64,000 bases of DNA from Metabacillus bambusae (GTDB lineage: Bacteria; Bacillota; Bacilli; Bacillales; Bacillaceae): NCBI RefSeq assembly GCF_017497975.1, contig NZ_JAGDEL010000007.1:1-64000 (forward strand), read 5' to 3'. The notes below the pieces were generated by a model. It did not search any database. It saw nothing but the letters and a program-made list of their open reading frames with translations, and was not told the origin of the DNA. Shown here piece by piece: positions 47,795-57,879 of the stretch; within the stretch, counting starts at the first letter, position 1; the number at the start of each line of letters is the position of its first letter. A program made the position numbers and the translations under genes.

Positions 47795-49850
47795 ACAGGA
47801 TCTATTAATTGAAATCGGATTAGAAGAAGTTCCTGCACATTATGTAACAGATGCAATGAATCAGTTTACTGAAAAGGTAACAAACTGGCTTGAGGATAAA
47901 AAACTTTCTTATGGAACTGTTAAGTCTTATTCAACACCACGAAGACTGGCTGTTTTAGTAAAAGAAGTATCTGATAAACAACCTGATATTGAGGAAGAAG
48001 CAAAAGGTCCTGCGAGAAAAATTGCGTTAGATGAGAATGGTGATTGGTCCAAAGCGGCAATTGGTTTTACAAAGGGTCAAGGTGCTTCTGTAGACGATAT
48101 TTATTTTAAAGAAATCAATGGTATTGAATATGTACATGTGCAAAAATTTACAAAAGGTCAGGAAACGAAGTTACTTTTAGCAGATATAAGTCAAATCATC
48201 ACAGGTTTAACCTTCCCTAAAAACATGCGATGGGGCAGCCAAGAGATGCGCTATATTAGACCGATAAAATGGATTGTTGCTTTATTTGGTAAAGATGTTA
48301 TACCTTTTGAAATTGCAGGTGTAACAACGAACTCATACAGCTACGGACATCGGTTTTTAGGTAATAAGGTTGAGATTGTAGCACCATCATTATATGAAGC
48401 GACATTATTAGAACAATTTGTATTGGTTGATCCAGTAAAGCGTAAAGAAGCGATAAGCAATCAGCTTTCAGAACTAGAGAATGAACAAACTTGGGTGATT
48501 CCAGTTGATGAGGAATTACTTGAGGAAGTAAATAATCTCGTTGAATACCCAACAGCTTTGTTTGGTAAATTTGAAACGGAATATTTATCTTTACCGGACG
48601 AAGTATTGGTTACTACGATGAAAGAGCACCAACGTTACTTTCCGGTTAGAAATCGACAAGGTGAGCTTCAGCCATTTTTCGTAACAGTACGAAACGGTGA
48701 CCATAACCATCTTGAAAATGTTGCTAGAGGGAATGAAAAAGTTCTTCGTGCAAGACTTTCTGATGCGAATTTCTTTTATAAAGAAGATCAAAAGCTAAAG
48801 ATTGAAGATGCTGTACAAAAGTTAGATAAAATTGTATTCCATGAAGAATTAGGTACATTAGGTGATAAAGTTAAACGTGTTGTTGAACTCTCTTGCCTAT
48901 TAGCAGATAAACTACATGTAAGTAATGAGGAAAAGCAAGATATTAAACGAGCTGCTTCCATTTGTAAATTTGATTTAGTAACACATATGGTCTACGAATT
49001 TCCTGAGTTACAAGGGAAAATTGGTGAAAAATATGCACGACTTAGTGGTGAGAAGGAATCCATTTCTGTTGCAATCAATGAACATTATATGCCTCGCCAT
49101 GCAGAGGATGCTGCACCTGAATCAACGGTGGGAGGTGTTGTTGCACTAGCGGATAAATTGGATACCATTGTAGGGTTTTTCGCAATTGGGAAAATTCCAA
49201 CCGGCTCACAAGACCCTTATGCATTAAGAAGACAAGCAAGCGGAATTGTGCAAATTCTTCTAACAAAGAAATGGAAGCTCGAACTACCAGAATTGTTCCA
49301 AATGGCGCTTGATTTATATGGTGATAAAGCTATAGCTGCTGCTGCACAAGAGTTATTATCATTTTTTAGACTTCGCTTAAAATATTTATTAGCAGAAGAT
49401 CATATTCGCTATGATTTAGTTGATGCTGTCTTAGAATCCTCAGTTTTAGAAGTGACTTCTTTAGTTGAACGAGCAAAAGTTCTTGAGTCAAGATCAAGCC
49501 AGGAAGAATTTAAAGAAACGATTGAGGCGCTTGCACGCGTTATGAACATAGCGAAAAAAGGCACAGAACAAGATATAAATGAACAATTATTTGATAGTGA
49601 ATATGAAAAATCTCTTTTCACTTCATTTGTACATGCAACAAATTCAATTAAATCATTACAAGCAGAAGGTAAAGAAGAAGAAATTTATAATGTTCTTGCA
49701 GGGTTAAAAGATGTTATAAACGACTACTTTGATCATACGATGGTAATGTCTGAGGACGAAAACATCAAAACAAATCGATTAGCTCAGATGGTTAAAATCG
49801 CACAGCTTATCGAATCATTTGCGAAAATGAATGTAATCCTTGTAAAGTAA
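47787..49850 (+). CDS. glyS: glycyl-tRNA synthetase beta subunit
   Basis: Beta subunit that binds tRNA-Gly and supports editing. The product has 687 residues from ATG 47787 (another ATG directly before it at 47784 is also possible), beginning [20 protein letters not shown]. The HD-like region ([37 protein letters not shown]) and C-terminal anticodon-binding domain are present. GGAGG is eight bases before 47787. The start overlaps the end of glyQ. A terminator lies at 49947. Confidence 0.96.
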   Translation: MNKQDLLIEIGLEEVPAHYVTDAMNQFTEKVTNWLEDKKLSYGTVKSYSTPRRLAVLVKEVSDKQPDIEEEAKGPARKIALDENGDWSKAAIGFTKGQGASVDDIYFKEINGIEYVHVQKFTKGQETKLLLADISQIITGLTFPKNMRWGSQEMRYIRPIKWIVALFGKDVIPFEIAGVTTNSYSYGHRFLGNKVEIVAPSLYEATLLEQFVLVDPVKRKEAISNQLSELENEQTWVIPVDEELLEEVNNLVEYPTALFGKFETEYLSLPDEVLVTTMKEHQRYFPVRNRQGELQPFFVTVRNGDHNHLENVARGNEKVLRARLSDANFFYKEDQKLKIEDAVQKLDKIVFHEELGTLGDKVKRVVELSCLLADKLHVSNEEKQDIKRAASICKFDLVTHMVYEFPELQGKIGEKYARLSGEKESISVAINEHYMPRHAEDAAPESTVGGVVALADKLDTIVGFFAIGKIPTGSQDPYALRRQASGIVQILLTKKWKLELPELFQMALDLYGDKAIAAAAQELLSFFRLRLKYLLAEDHIRYDLVDAVLESSVLEVTSLVERAKVLESRSSQEEFKETIEALARVMNIAKKGTEQDINEQLFDSEYEKSLFTSFVHATNSIKSLQAEGKEEEIYNVLAGLKDVINDYFDHTMVMSEDENIKTNRLAQMVKIAQLIESFAKMNVILVK

Positions 49851-49946
49851 TAATCAGAACGTAAATCCAATAAGGTGGTTCAATTAAAGCGAGCACTAGA
49901 AAAAGAGATTGAATCTTAATTAGCCTAGTTTCATCCACGTTTTCTT

Positions 49947-49988
49947 AAAAAGGGTCTGACAATTATATCGTCAGCCCTTTTTATTTTT
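49947..49988 (+). terminator. terminator of glyQS
   Basis: AAAAAGGGTCTGAC and GTCAGCCCTTTTT arms with a ten-base loop, followed by ATTTTT, about 95 bp after the glyS stop. Confidence 0.8.
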
Positions 49989-50142
49989 ACCAATTTTATA
50001 CTTGCCATTATATGATTGTATTCAAAATAGATAAAACAAATTACTTTTCAAAAAGATATTAAAGTATATAATAATTTTATATAGTATAACCTATTTAGTT
50101 AGGTAGCAATTTTTATAGATAAAAACTAGATGAAGCAGGGTG

Positions 50143-50781
50143 GTGAGTAAAATCGAGCTTAATAAACGACAAGAAAAAATTGTAGAAATTGTTAAGGCGA
50201 ATGGTCCGATTACAGGGGAACAAATAGCTGACCAGCTTCATCTAACGAGAGCCACTCTACGACCAGACTTAGCTATTTTAACAATGGCAGGGTTTCTTGA
50301 AGCGAGACCAAGAGTTGGTTATTATTATACAGGCAAAACAGATATACAGCGCTTAACAGACGAGCTGAAAAAACTACAAGTAAAGGATTTTCAATCAATC
50401 CCAATTGTCGTAAGTGTAAATGTGTCAGTATATGACGCGATTTGTACAATGTTCTTAGAAGATGTTGGAACATTATTTGTAGTTGATGATCATTCTTATT
50501 TAGTTGGTGTACTCTCACGTAAAGATTTATTACGTACTAGCATAGGCAAACAGGAGCTTTCATCCATTCCTGTAAATATTATTATGACCAGGATGCCTAA
50601 CATTACTGTATGTAGGCAGGATGATCTTATATTAGATGTTGCAAATGCTCTTATTGAAAAACAAATAGATGCTCTCCCAGTAGTTAAGGACAATGAGATG
50701 GGACTTGAAGTAATAGGCAGAATAACAAAGACAAACATGACAAAAATCTTGGTGGATTTTGCGAGTGATGACATTAGTTAA
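50143..50781 (+). CDS. ccpN: CcpN, repressor of gluconeogenesis
   Basis: Repressor of gapB and pckA during glycolytic growth. The product has 212 residues: an N-terminal helix-turn-helix (TGEQIADQLHLTRATLRPDL) and two CBS domains (about 80-135 and 145-205, with DVGTLFVVDDHSYLVGVLSRK). GTG 50143 gives MSKIELNKRQ, the family start. A GTG directly before it is equally close to AGGG, so the exact start is uncertain by one codon. It precedes ppsR as in B. subtilis. Confidence 0.93.
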   Translation: MSKIELNKRQEKIVEIVKANGPITGEQIADQLHLTRATLRPDLAILTMAGFLEARPRVGYYYTGKTDIQRLTDELKKLQVKDFQSIPIVVSVNVSVYDAICTMFLEDVGTLFVVDDHSYLVGVLSRKDLLRTSIGKQELSSIPVNIIMTRMPNITVCRQDDLILDVANALIEKQIDALPVVKDNEMGLEVIGRITKTNMTKILVDFASDDIS

Positions 50782-50805
50782 GTAAAAAGAAATGGGGATA
50801 AAAAA

Positions 50806-51621
50806 ATGAGACACCGTATGATTTATGTAGTATCAGATTCTGTAGGTGAAACCGCTGAGCTTGTTGTAAAAGCCGCTGCAAGTCAATTTAATGGTGCATC
50901 GGCTAATACAAAAATTAAACGTATTCCATATGTAGAAGACAAAGGAACAATTCTTGAGGTTGTTTCTTTAGCGAAGGTAGATCAAGCCATTGTTTGCTTT
51001 ACTCTCGTAATTCCAGAGCTAAGAGAGTTTTTAATTGAAGAGGCAAATAAACAAGGTGTCATATATTATGATATTATTGGTCCTTTAATTGATAAAATGG
51101 AAAACTCTTATGGAACCGCAGCAAAATATGAGCCAGGTAGAGTTCGTAAGCTTGACGAAGATTACTTCAAAAAAGTAGAAGCAATTGAGTTTGCAGTTAA
51201 ATATGATGATGGTCGAGATCCGAGGGGAATATTGAAGGCAGATATCGTTTTAATTGGTGTGTCTAGAACATCGAAAACACCTCTCTCTCAATATCTTGCA
51301 CATAAACGCTTCAAAGTTGCTAATGTTCCAATAGTTCCAGAGGTTGAACCACCTGAAGAGCTGTATAAGGTTTCTGCTCAAAAATGTATTGGTTTACGAA
51401 TTAGTCCAGATAAACTCAATCACATTCGTAGAGAACGATTGAAATCATTGGGCCTTAATGATGAAGCTTTTTATGCTAACATTAACCGGATCAAAGAAGA
51501 ATTAGAATACTTTGATAAAGTAGTTGATAAGATTGGCTGTCAGGTAGTTGATGTTTCCAATAAAGCGGTAGAGGAAACAGCAAACATTATAGCAAATTTT
51601 ATGAATAAACATAATGGGTAG
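50806..51621 (+). CDS. ppsR: pyruvate phosphate dikinase regulatory protein (PpsR/YqfL)
   Basis: A bifunctional kinase/pyrophosphorylase of the DUF299 family that switches PPDK or PEP synthase on and off by Thr phosphorylation; in B. subtilis YqfL is described as an effector in gluconeogenesis. The 271 residues include [18 protein letters not shown] and the P-loop [30 protein letters not shown] precedes the ATG. No PPDK gene is in this window. 24 bp after ccpN, so probably one operon. Confidence 0.93.
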   Translation: MRHRMIYVVSDSVGETAELVVKAAASQFNGASANTKIKRIPYVEDKGTILEVVSLAKVDQAIVCFTLVIPELREFLIEEANKQGVIYYDIIGPLIDKMENSYGTAAKYEPGRVRKLDEDYFKKVEAIEFAVKYDDGRDPRGILKADIVLIGVSRTSKTPLSQYLAHKRFKVANVPIVPEVEPPEELYKVSAQKCIGLRISPDKLNHIRRERLKSLGLNDEAFYANINRIKEELEYFDKVVDKIGCQVVDVSNKAVEETANIIANFMNKHNG

Positions 51622-52046
51622 GGCGTTGTAAATGATTGGGGGTGACTTTAGGAGTGTTAAACACTTTGTTAATGTCAGCCTCTTCGCTTTTATGATGAGT
51701 TTGACTCGTATTTTGTTTTAGGACAGCATTTAGATTGTATATTAATTGAAGTGTAATCAATCGAACGGATTATTCATGCAAACTCCTTATGTTTCAATAC
51801 ATAAAAAAACAATAGATATTTAACTAACTTTGTATTATAATAAAAAATTGTGATAAAAATATTTTTTTTAGGTTTAGAACTTGACATATAGGAATAAACT
51901 ATTAATTGTAAACTGTCAAGATTTAATGAAAAATAATTTTCGACAAAAGGAAATTGGGTTGGTTATCACGAATTTTAAGTTTCTAGCAAATTTTTAGAAG
52001 GATTCTGTCGGAGTGATGTAGAATAGAGAAATATGGCGAAAAAACA
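51622..52046. other. intergenic region between ppsR and yqxD
   Basis: A 425-bp AT-rich stretch with no supported gene. It includes a small palindrome, AGTGTT-A-AACACT (51653-51665), flanked by GGTGAC and GTCAGCC. A perfect TTGACA occurs at 51891-51896 but no -10 at the right distance is convincing. The promoter of yqxD-dnaG-sigA should be here. Confidence 0.5.
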
Positions 52047-52499
52047 ATGAAAATTTATGTCGATGCTGATGCTTGTCCTGTAAAACAAGAAATAATGAAT
52101 ATTGCAGGCAAATACAACATTGAAGTCATCTTCGTTGCATCCTATAATCATACATCAGACAAAACGTATGGTGGTAGATGGATCTTTGTTGATACCGGTA
52201 AGGAAGAGGCTGATTTATACATAGTCAACCATGTGCAAAAAAGTGATCTTGTCATTTCACAGGATATTGGGTTAGCCGGCCTTTTATTAAGGAAAGACGT
52301 TATTGTTGTTACTCCTAGGGGTAAACGATATACAGAAGCTAATATTGATACTGCCCTACAATTCCGATATTTATCAGCAATGGAAAGACGTGGTGGCAAG
52401 TATACAAAAGGCCCAAAAAAATTCACAGAAGAAGACACTTTGAATTTTATCACAACAATGGAAAAAATTTTGTCGAAAGATGCAGGAGATCTTAAATGA
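52047..52499 (+). CDS. yqxD: YaiI/YqxD family (DUF188, UPF0178) protein
   Basis: A 150-residue PIN-like protein of unknown activity. The N-terminal MKIYVDADACPVKQEIM and the motif VISQDIGLAGLLLRK, VVTPRGKRYTEANI are family hallmarks; the Asp residues in DADACP and DIGLA could coordinate metal. Directly upstream of dnaG, as in B. subtilis. No strong ribosome binding site stands before the ATG (GGCGAAAAAACA). Confidence 0.92.
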   Translation: MKIYVDADACPVKQEIMNIAGKYNIEVIFVASYNHTSDKTYGGRWIFVDTGKEEADLYIVNHVQKSDLVISQDIGLAGLLLRKDVIVVTPRGKRYTEANIDTALQFRYLSAMERRGGKYTKGPKKFTEEDTLNFITTMEKILSKDAGDLK

Positions 52500-52531
52500 A
52501 TCTCGAATATCTTTAACACGGGGTTGTTAGC

Positions 52532-54349
52532 ATGGGAAATCGAATTCCCGAAGAATTAATTGAAAAAATACAACGAACTTCTGACATTGTTGATGTGGTA
52601 AGTGAATATGTTCAATTGAAGAAACAAGGTCGTAACTATTTTGGGTTATGTCCATTCCATGGAGAAAAGTCTCCTTCGTTCTCAGTTTCTGCTGATAAGC
52701 AAATTTTCCATTGCTTTGGATGTGGAGCAGGGGGAAACGTTTTTTCTTTTTTAATGCAGCATGAGGGTTATGCATTTATTGAAGCCGCACAACACCTTGC
52801 AGATAAGGCGAATATTGATATGCCGTCGCTCACTCCAGTAGATCAAGTGCAGCAATCTGTTTCTAAAGATGCAGAAAAAATGATTGAAGCTCATGAACTC
52901 TTAAAGAAATTTTACCATCATTTATTAGTAAACACAAAAGAGGGTCAGCAAGCTTTAGACTACTTATTAAATCGTGGCTTTACAAAAGAAATCATTGATA
53001 CGTTTGAGATTGGGTATGCCCTTGATTCATGGGATTTCATTACAAAATTTCTAGTAAAAAGAGGTTTTGATGGATCTTTGATGGAGGAAGCGGGTTTATT
53101 AGTTAAGAAAAACAATTCAGACGAGTACTTTGACCGATTTCGTAATCGAATTATGTTTCCAATAGCAGACCACAATGGAATGACAATTGCTTTTTCTGGA
53201 AGGGTTCTTGGCGATGAAAAGCCCAAGTATTTAAATAGCCCTGAAACGAAGATTTTCAACAAAAGTAAATTGCTATATAATTTCCACCGTGCAAGAGTAC
53301 ATATTCGAAAAAACCAACAAGCTATTCTTTTTGAAGGATTTGCAGATGTTATTTCATCCACAAGATCTGGAGTCCAGAATGCTATTGCTACAATGGGTAC
53401 TTCTCTTACTGATGAACAGGCGAAAATTATCCGTAGAAATGTATCTGAGATCATTATTTGTTATGATTCAGATTCTGCTGGCATTGAAGCGACCATTAGA
53501 GCATCGAAGATATTAAAAGATGCGGGTTGTAAAATAAAGGTTGCAATGATTCCAGATGGTTTAGACCCTGATGACTACATCCAAAAATTTGGATCAGATA
53601 AGTTCAAAAATGATGTAATAGGGGCCAGCGTATCTTTAATGACATTTAAAATGAGTTATTACCGTAGGGGAAAAAACCTTCAAAATGAAGGTGAAAGGCT
53701 ACAGTATATTGAAAATGTTATTTTAGAACTAAGTAAGCTAGAAAGTGCAGTTGAAAAAGAGATCTACTTAAAACAAATTTCTAGAGACTTTGACCTTTCG
53801 ATGGAGGTTCTAAAGGACCAACTTCACCAAAAGGAACAGCAAATAAAACCACAGAAAGCTTCGCCACAGAAAAGCTTAGACCAGCAACATCGTAAAAGAG
53901 CACCTATTCAATCGAAAAGGCTGCTACCAGCCTTTCATACTGCTGAACGAATGTTAATCGGACATATGCTAAGAAGCAAGGATTTTGCAGAAAAGGTTCT
54001 CGAACGACTTGGACTTCAATTTAATATTGAAGAGCATAAAGCAATTGTTACTTATTTATATGGATTTTATGAAGAAGGAAATGAAGAGAATGTAAGTTCT
54101 TTTCTTTCAAGGCTACCAAGTCCTGATTTACAACATATTGTATCCAACATTGCGATGATCACATTAAACACCGAAGTGAGTGAGCAAGAACTATCAGATT
54201 ATATAAAACAGGTGTTGAATCATCAAAAAATGTTAATGATAAAAGAAAAAGAAGCTGAAAAAAATGAAGCTGAAAGAAACAAACAGTTCAAAGAAGCAGC
54301 TCAAATTGCGATGGAAATCATTCAATTAAATCAAGCGCTCAAATCATAG
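52532..54349 (+). CDS. dnaG: DNA primase
   Basis: Makes RNA primers at the fork. The 605 residues have the CHC2 zinc-binding domain ([19 protein letters not shown] and [15 protein letters not shown]), the TOPRIM core ([13 protein letters not shown] with the acidic Glu, and [15 protein letters not shown]) and a C-terminal helical domain that contacts the replicative helicase. ACGGGGTTGTTAGC precedes the ATG. The dnaG-sigA pairing is the classical macromolecular synthesis operon. Confidence 0.97.
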   Translation: MGNRIPEELIEKIQRTSDIVDVVSEYVQLKKQGRNYFGLCPFHGEKSPSFSVSADKQIFHCFGCGAGGNVFSFLMQHEGYAFIEAAQHLADKANIDMPSLTPVDQVQQSVSKDAEKMIEAHELLKKFYHHLLVNTKEGQQALDYLLNRGFTKEIIDTFEIGYALDSWDFITKFLVKRGFDGSLMEEAGLLVKKNNSDEYFDRFRNRIMFPIADHNGMTIAFSGRVLGDEKPKYLNSPETKIFNKSKLLYNFHRARVHIRKNQQAILFEGFADVISSTRSGVQNAIATMGTSLTDEQAKIIRRNVSEIIICYDSDSAGIEATIRASKILKDAGCKIKVAMIPDGLDPDDYIQKFGSDKFKNDVIGASVSLMTFKMSYYRRGKNLQNEGERLQYIENVILELSKLESAVEKEIYLKQISRDFDLSMEVLKDQLHQKEQQIKPQKASPQKSLDQQHRKRAPIQSKRLLPAFHTAERMLIGHMLRSKDFAEKVLERLGLQFNIEEHKAIVTYLYGFYEEGNEENVSSFLSRLPSPDLQHIVSNIAMITLNTEVSEQELSDYIKQVLNHQKMLMIKEKEAEKNEAERNKQFKEAAQIAMEIIQLNQALKS

Positions 54350-54498
54350 TAAGTAAGCTGAAGATTAAAGGGTAAGTGAGTTATAAATGATGTGTCATGC
54401 GTTTAAATCATGCACATTCCTATATTATAGGTAATACCGCTAAACAGTAATCCGATGGCTTATCTTAACATGTGATAAGTTTGGAAGGAGGGGATCCT

Positions 54499-55614
54499 AT
54501 GGCTGATAAACAAACCCATGAGACGGAAGTAACCTTTGAACAGGTGAAAGATCAGTTAACTGAAATTGGGAAAAAACGTGGAGTTTTGACGTATGAAGAA
54601 ATAGCAGAACGTATGTCCAACTTTGAAATTGAATCAGACCAAATGGATGAGTATTATGAATTTCTTGGTGAGCAAGGTGTCGAACTAATTGGTGAGGCTG
54701 GTGAGACTGAAGGTGACCCAAATGTTCAAGATCTTGCAAAAGAAGAAGAGTTCGATCTAAATGATTTAAGTGTTCCCCCTGGTGTGAAAATAAACGACCC
54801 AGTAAGAATGTATTTGAAGGAAATCGGGCGAGTTGATCTTTTATCTGCAAATGAAGAAATTGATCTCGCTAAACGTATCGAAGAAGGTGACGAGGAAGCA
54901 AAACGTAGACTTGCTGAAGCTAACCTTCGACTTGTTGTAAGTATTGCTAAACGTTACGTAGGTCGTGGAATGTTATTCCTTGATTTAATTCAAGAAGGTA
55001 ATATGGGCTTAATGAAAGCTGTTGAAAAGTTTGATTACCGTAAAGGCTACAAATTCAGTACGTATGCTACTTGGTGGATTCGCCAGGCGATTACTCGTGC
55101 GATTGCAGACCAGGCTCGGACTATTCGTATCCCTGTTCATATGGTTGAAACAATTAACAAATTAATAAGAGTACAACGTCAATTACTTCAGGATTTAGGT
55201 AGAGAACCAACTCCAGAGGAGATTGGGGAAGATATGGAATTAACCCCAGATAAGGTAAGAGAAATCTTAAAGATTGCTCAGGAACCTGTATCACTGGAAA
55301 CACCTATTGGTGAAGAGGATGATTCTCATCTAGGCGATTTTATTGAAGATCAAGACGCAACTTCACCATCTGAGCACGCTGCATATGAGTTATTAAAAGA
55401 GCAGTTAGAAGATGTATTGGATACATTAACAGATCGTGAAGAAAATGTGTTACGTCTTCGCTTTGGACTTGATGATGGCAGAACTAGAACACTTGAAGAG
55501 GTTGGTAAAGTCTTCGGTGTTACTCGAGAGCGTATCCGTCAAATTGAAGCAAAAGCTCTTCGTAAATTACGTCATCCAAGTCGTAGTAAACGTCTTAAGG
55601 ACTTTCTAGAATAG
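54499..55614 (+). CDS. sigA: RNA polymerase primary sigma factor SigA
   Basis: Housekeeping sigma-70. From ATG 54499 it has 371 residues: region 1.1 (about 1-80), 1.2 ([17 protein letters not shown]), 2.1-2.4 ([17 protein letters not shown] and [20 protein letters not shown]), region 3 and region 4 ([20 protein letters not shown]-like, [20 protein letters not shown]). ATG 54499 follows GGAAGGAGGGG; nine upstream codons in frame are not part of the protein. A terminator follows at 55620. Confidence 0.98.
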   Translation: MADKQTHETEVTFEQVKDQLTEIGKKRGVLTYEEIAERMSNFEIESDQMDEYYEFLGEQGVELIGEAGETEGDPNVQDLAKEEEFDLNDLSVPPGVKINDPVRMYLKEIGRVDLLSANEEIDLAKRIEEGDEEAKRRLAEANLRLVVSIAKRYVGRGMLFLDLIQEGNMGLMKAVEKFDYRKGYKFSTYATWWIRQAITRAIADQARTIRIPVHMVETINKLIRVQRQLLQDLGREPTPEEIGEDMELTPDKVREILKIAQEPVSLETPIGEEDDSHLGDFIEDQDATSPSEHAAYELLKEQLEDVLDTLTDREENVLRLRFGLDDGRTRTLEEVGKVFGVTRERIRQIEAKALRKLRHPSRSKRLKDFLE

Positions 55615-55619
55615 ATGAG

Positions 55620-55647
55620 GCGGACAACATTGTCCGTCTTTTTAAAT
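55620..55647 (+). terminator. terminator of dnaG-sigA
   Basis: GGCGGACAA and TTGTCCGTC arms with a two-base loop, followed by TTTTT. Confidence 0.85.
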
Positions 55648-55654
55648 GATCAGA

Positions 55655-55785
55655 AAGTTTAAGTTATATTGTACTAAGTTTTGGTGTCTTGCTCCAACAC
55701 ATCCTCTTACTTCTGAGGTACAGTCATGTGCTTAGATAAGACTATGGATGCTGACTAAGGAGCTTGCGCTATTCTTGGTAGGGCA
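55655..55785 (+). repeat. decayed family B-like sequence after sigA
   Basis: CTTGCTCCAACACATCCTC in the middle and GGAGCTTGCGCTATTCTTGG at the end recall the body and GCGCTTGCGCTTTTGTTCTT end of family B, but identity is low. Could be a remnant or chance. Confidence 0.35.
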
Positions 55786-55810
55786 GAGTAGACGTAAAAG
55801 GATGACCTAA

Positions 55811-56362
55811 ATGAATAATAATAAAAAGAACATCATTATTAATGAAATTCACTATTGGAAGAACAATAAGCTCCTGCCTGAAACATATTGTGATTTTTTG
55901 TTAGCGCTTTATACTGAAGGTAATCAAAAGGATATAGAAATAACATCACAAAAGGAACAAAAAAGAAAAGCAATAACTGTCTATCAAGTTATTTTATACG
56001 GCTGGTTACTATTGTTGCTTCCAGCAATGCTCCTTGTCATTTATTTTACTGAATTGTCTTTCGATTTGCAAATAACCATAGTAGGTTTTTTTCTAGTATC
56101 TTCAATGTTTGTTACCGCTTACTTTATAAGAAAAAGAGCATTTTTTCAAGTGCCTTTAAGTATAACTTTTATTCAACTATTAATTGTCTCACTATCCATA
56201 ATAGAGAAAATAACAAATGGTGATCGCTTGTGGATTGGTGGAACAGTTATTGTTAATTGCTTACTTTGGATCTTGATCGGGAGAAAGTATCGTGTGATAT
56301 ATCTTCTAATCAGTGGAAGTGTCGGTCTGGCTATATTTATATTGACTACTATGATCTTCTAA
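55811..56362 (+). CDS. multi-pass membrane protein of unknown function
   Basis: I do not recognise a characterised family. The 183 residues begin with a soluble segment of about 55 residues containing YWKNNKLLPETYCDFLLAL, a motif that I associate with uncharacterised Bacillus membrane proteins. This is followed by about five hydrophobic segments (60-80, 86-103, 112-128, 140-156, 160-180) joined by very short basic loops. No catalytic residues can be picked. It lies between sigA and cccA with its own space on both sides. AAAAGGATGACCTAA is a moderate ribosome binding site. Confidence 0.75.
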   Translation: MNNNKKNIIINEIHYWKNNKLLPETYCDFLLALYTEGNQKDIEITSQKEQKRKAITVYQVILYGWLLLLLPAMLLVIYFTELSFDLQITIVGFFLVSSMFVTAYFIRKRAFFQVPLSITFIQLLIVSLSIIEKITNGDRLWIGGTVIVNCLLWILIGRKYRVIYLLISGSVGLAIFILTTMIF

Positions 56363-56685
56363 TATTAATATAATGAATTGTCAATGGGTTTTTTGAAAGA
56401 AATAATTCTCTTTTTTATTTTTTGTCTAAAGTGTGAAAAACATGGAGATGTTATAAGATAGGTCTTTTACTTATTGTAAAATTACAGTAAAATAGAGGTT
56501 GTTTACAAAAAAATGTACTTATGAAATTTATCCCGCAGTAACGGGCAGTAAGAACCTAAATATAGTTAAGCGTAAAATATTAATGTGTTAACTGCCTGTA
56601 AAAGCTAGATAATTCAACTAACCATTAGAAGGCATTGTAGCCTAGCTAGTGGTGATTTACTTATTTACATAAGGGAGGTTACATG
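56363..56685. other. intergenic region upstream of cccA
   Basis: A 323-bp gap. No further gene is seen. It contains the short motif CCCGCAGTAACGGGCAGTAA (56532-56551), which forms a CCCG/CGGG hairpin with CAGTAA repeated in loop and tail. A TTTACA at 56501 has no convincing -10. Confidence 0.5.
56532..56551 (+). other. CCCG-CAGTAA-CGGG-CAGTAA motif
   Basis: CCCG at 56532-56535 and CGGG at 56542-56545 pair around CAGTAA, and CAGTAA occurs again straight after. Similar elements appear between genes in other Bacillus genomes as far as I recall; role unknown. Confidence 0.4.
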
Positions 56686-57048
56686 ATGAATCGCAATCCA
56701 CTTATTCCATTTTTATTAATCGCTGTTCTAGGAATCGGCCTTATGTTCCTTTTATCATTTAAAGGTATTGGCGATCATGAAGAATTAGCTAAAGGTGACG
56801 AAGAGCCAAAAACTGAGGATGTTGCAAACGCTACACCTGAAGAACTTTATACACAAAAGGGCTGTATTGGTTGTCATGGTGATAACTATCAAGGTGTTTC
56901 AGGACCGAGTCTAGTAGGTGTTGGGGAGAAATTATCTGTTGATGAAATCAAAACAACCCTAAAAGAGGGTAGAGGTGGCATGCCAGCTAATTTAGTTCCT
57001 GCAGAAAAACTGGATGAAATGGCTGAATGGGTTTCTCAAATCAAATAA
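56686..57048 (+). CDS. cccA: cytochrome c550
   Basis: Membrane-anchored electron carrier between the bc complex and terminal oxidase. From ATG 56686 it has 120 residues: a membrane anchor (MNRNPLIPFLLIAVLGIGLM), a Glu/Lys/Asp-rich linker, then the heme domain with CIGCH (covalent heme site) and distal Met in GGMPANLVP. GGGAGG lies seven bases before the second of two adjacent ATG codons. It is monocistronic with its own terminator. Confidence 0.95.
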   Translation: MNRNPLIPFLLIAVLGIGLMFLLSFKGIGDHEELAKGDEEPKTEDVANATPEELYTQKGCIGCHGDNYQGVSGPSLVGVGEKLSVDEIKTTLKEGRGGMPANLVPAEKLDEMAEWVSQIK

Positions 57049-57057
57049 TAGTATAAG

Positions 57058-57091
57058 AAAGTCCTTTGCATATGTGAAGGACTTTTTTTAT
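57058..57091 (+). terminator. terminator of cccA
   Basis: AAAGTCCTT and AAGGACTTT arms around TGCATATGTG, followed by a T run. Confidence 0.85.
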
Positions 57092-57162
57092 ACTTTAACT
57101 AATAAGCGTTATAGGGAAAATGCACAAGAGAAAATAACAATACATGAAATAGTGGTGACAAT

Positions 57163-57879
57163 ATGAATGAAATGAAGCTATCAAAGAGGCTTGCGACAGT
57201 TGCTGGTTATATCCCAAAAGATGCAGTTTTTGCTGACATTGGTTCAGATCACGCGTATCTACCATGCTACTCTATTTTGCAGGGAATTGCGAAAGCTGCA
57301 ATTGCCGGGGAAATTACCGACGGACCTTTTATATCCGCAAAGAAACAAGTAAAGAAATGCGAACTGTCAGACGTTATTTCTGTCAGGCAAGGAGACGGTT
57401 TATCCGTTATTGAAGAAGAAGACTCAATCGATTGTATAACAATTGCAGGAATGGGAGGAGGTCTAATTAAACGAATTTTGGAAGAAGGTAGTACAAAATT
57501 ATCTGGAGTCAAGCGACTCGTTTTACAACCGAATATCCACGCGATTTACATAAGACAATGGATGATAGAAAATGGTTGGCAATTAATTGATGAAGATATC
57601 ATTGATGAAGACAATAAAATATATGAGATTCTTGTAGCTGAAAAAGGAAACCCAATGCTCCCATATAAAACATATTCCTTAGAAGCAAACCTATTACTAG
57701 GGCCAATTTTAGCCAAAAAGAAATCAGATGTTTTTCAAAACAAGTGGACACAGGAATGCAATCATTGGCGAACGATTGTTAAACAGCTTGAACAAGCGGG
57801 ACATACATATGAAAATAATGAAAAGTATAAAGAGCTTTCAAACCAAATTCGGCTTGTTGAGGAGGTATTACAAGCGTGA
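57163..57879 (+). CDS. trmK: tRNA (adenine22-N1)-methyltransferase TrmK
   Basis: SAM-dependent enzyme making m1A22 in tRNA. The 238 residues include the motif FADIGSDHAYLPCY (SAM motif I), GEITDGPFISAKKQV, ITIAGMGGGLIKRIL and LQPNIHAIYIRQWM. The C-terminal part forms a coiled coil. AATAGTGGTGACAAT precedes the ATG. The stop overlaps the yqfO start (GTGA). Confidence 0.95.
   Translation: MNEMKLSKRLATVAGYIPKDAVFADIGSDHAYLPCYSILQGIAKAAIAGEITDGPFISAKKQVKKCELSDVISVRQGDGLSVIEEEDSIDCITIAGMGGGLIKRILEEGSTKLSGVKRLVLQPNIHAIYIRQWMIENGWQLIDEDIIDEDNKIYEILVAEKGNPMLPYKTYSLEANLLLGPILAKKKSDVFQNKWTQECNHWRTIVKQLEQAGHTYENNEKYKELSNQIRLVEEVLQA

Noticed and set aside
54472-54498. Longer SigA start at 54472
   Set aside because: The extra nine codons cover the ribosome binding site GGAAGGAGGGG and are not part of known SigA proteins.
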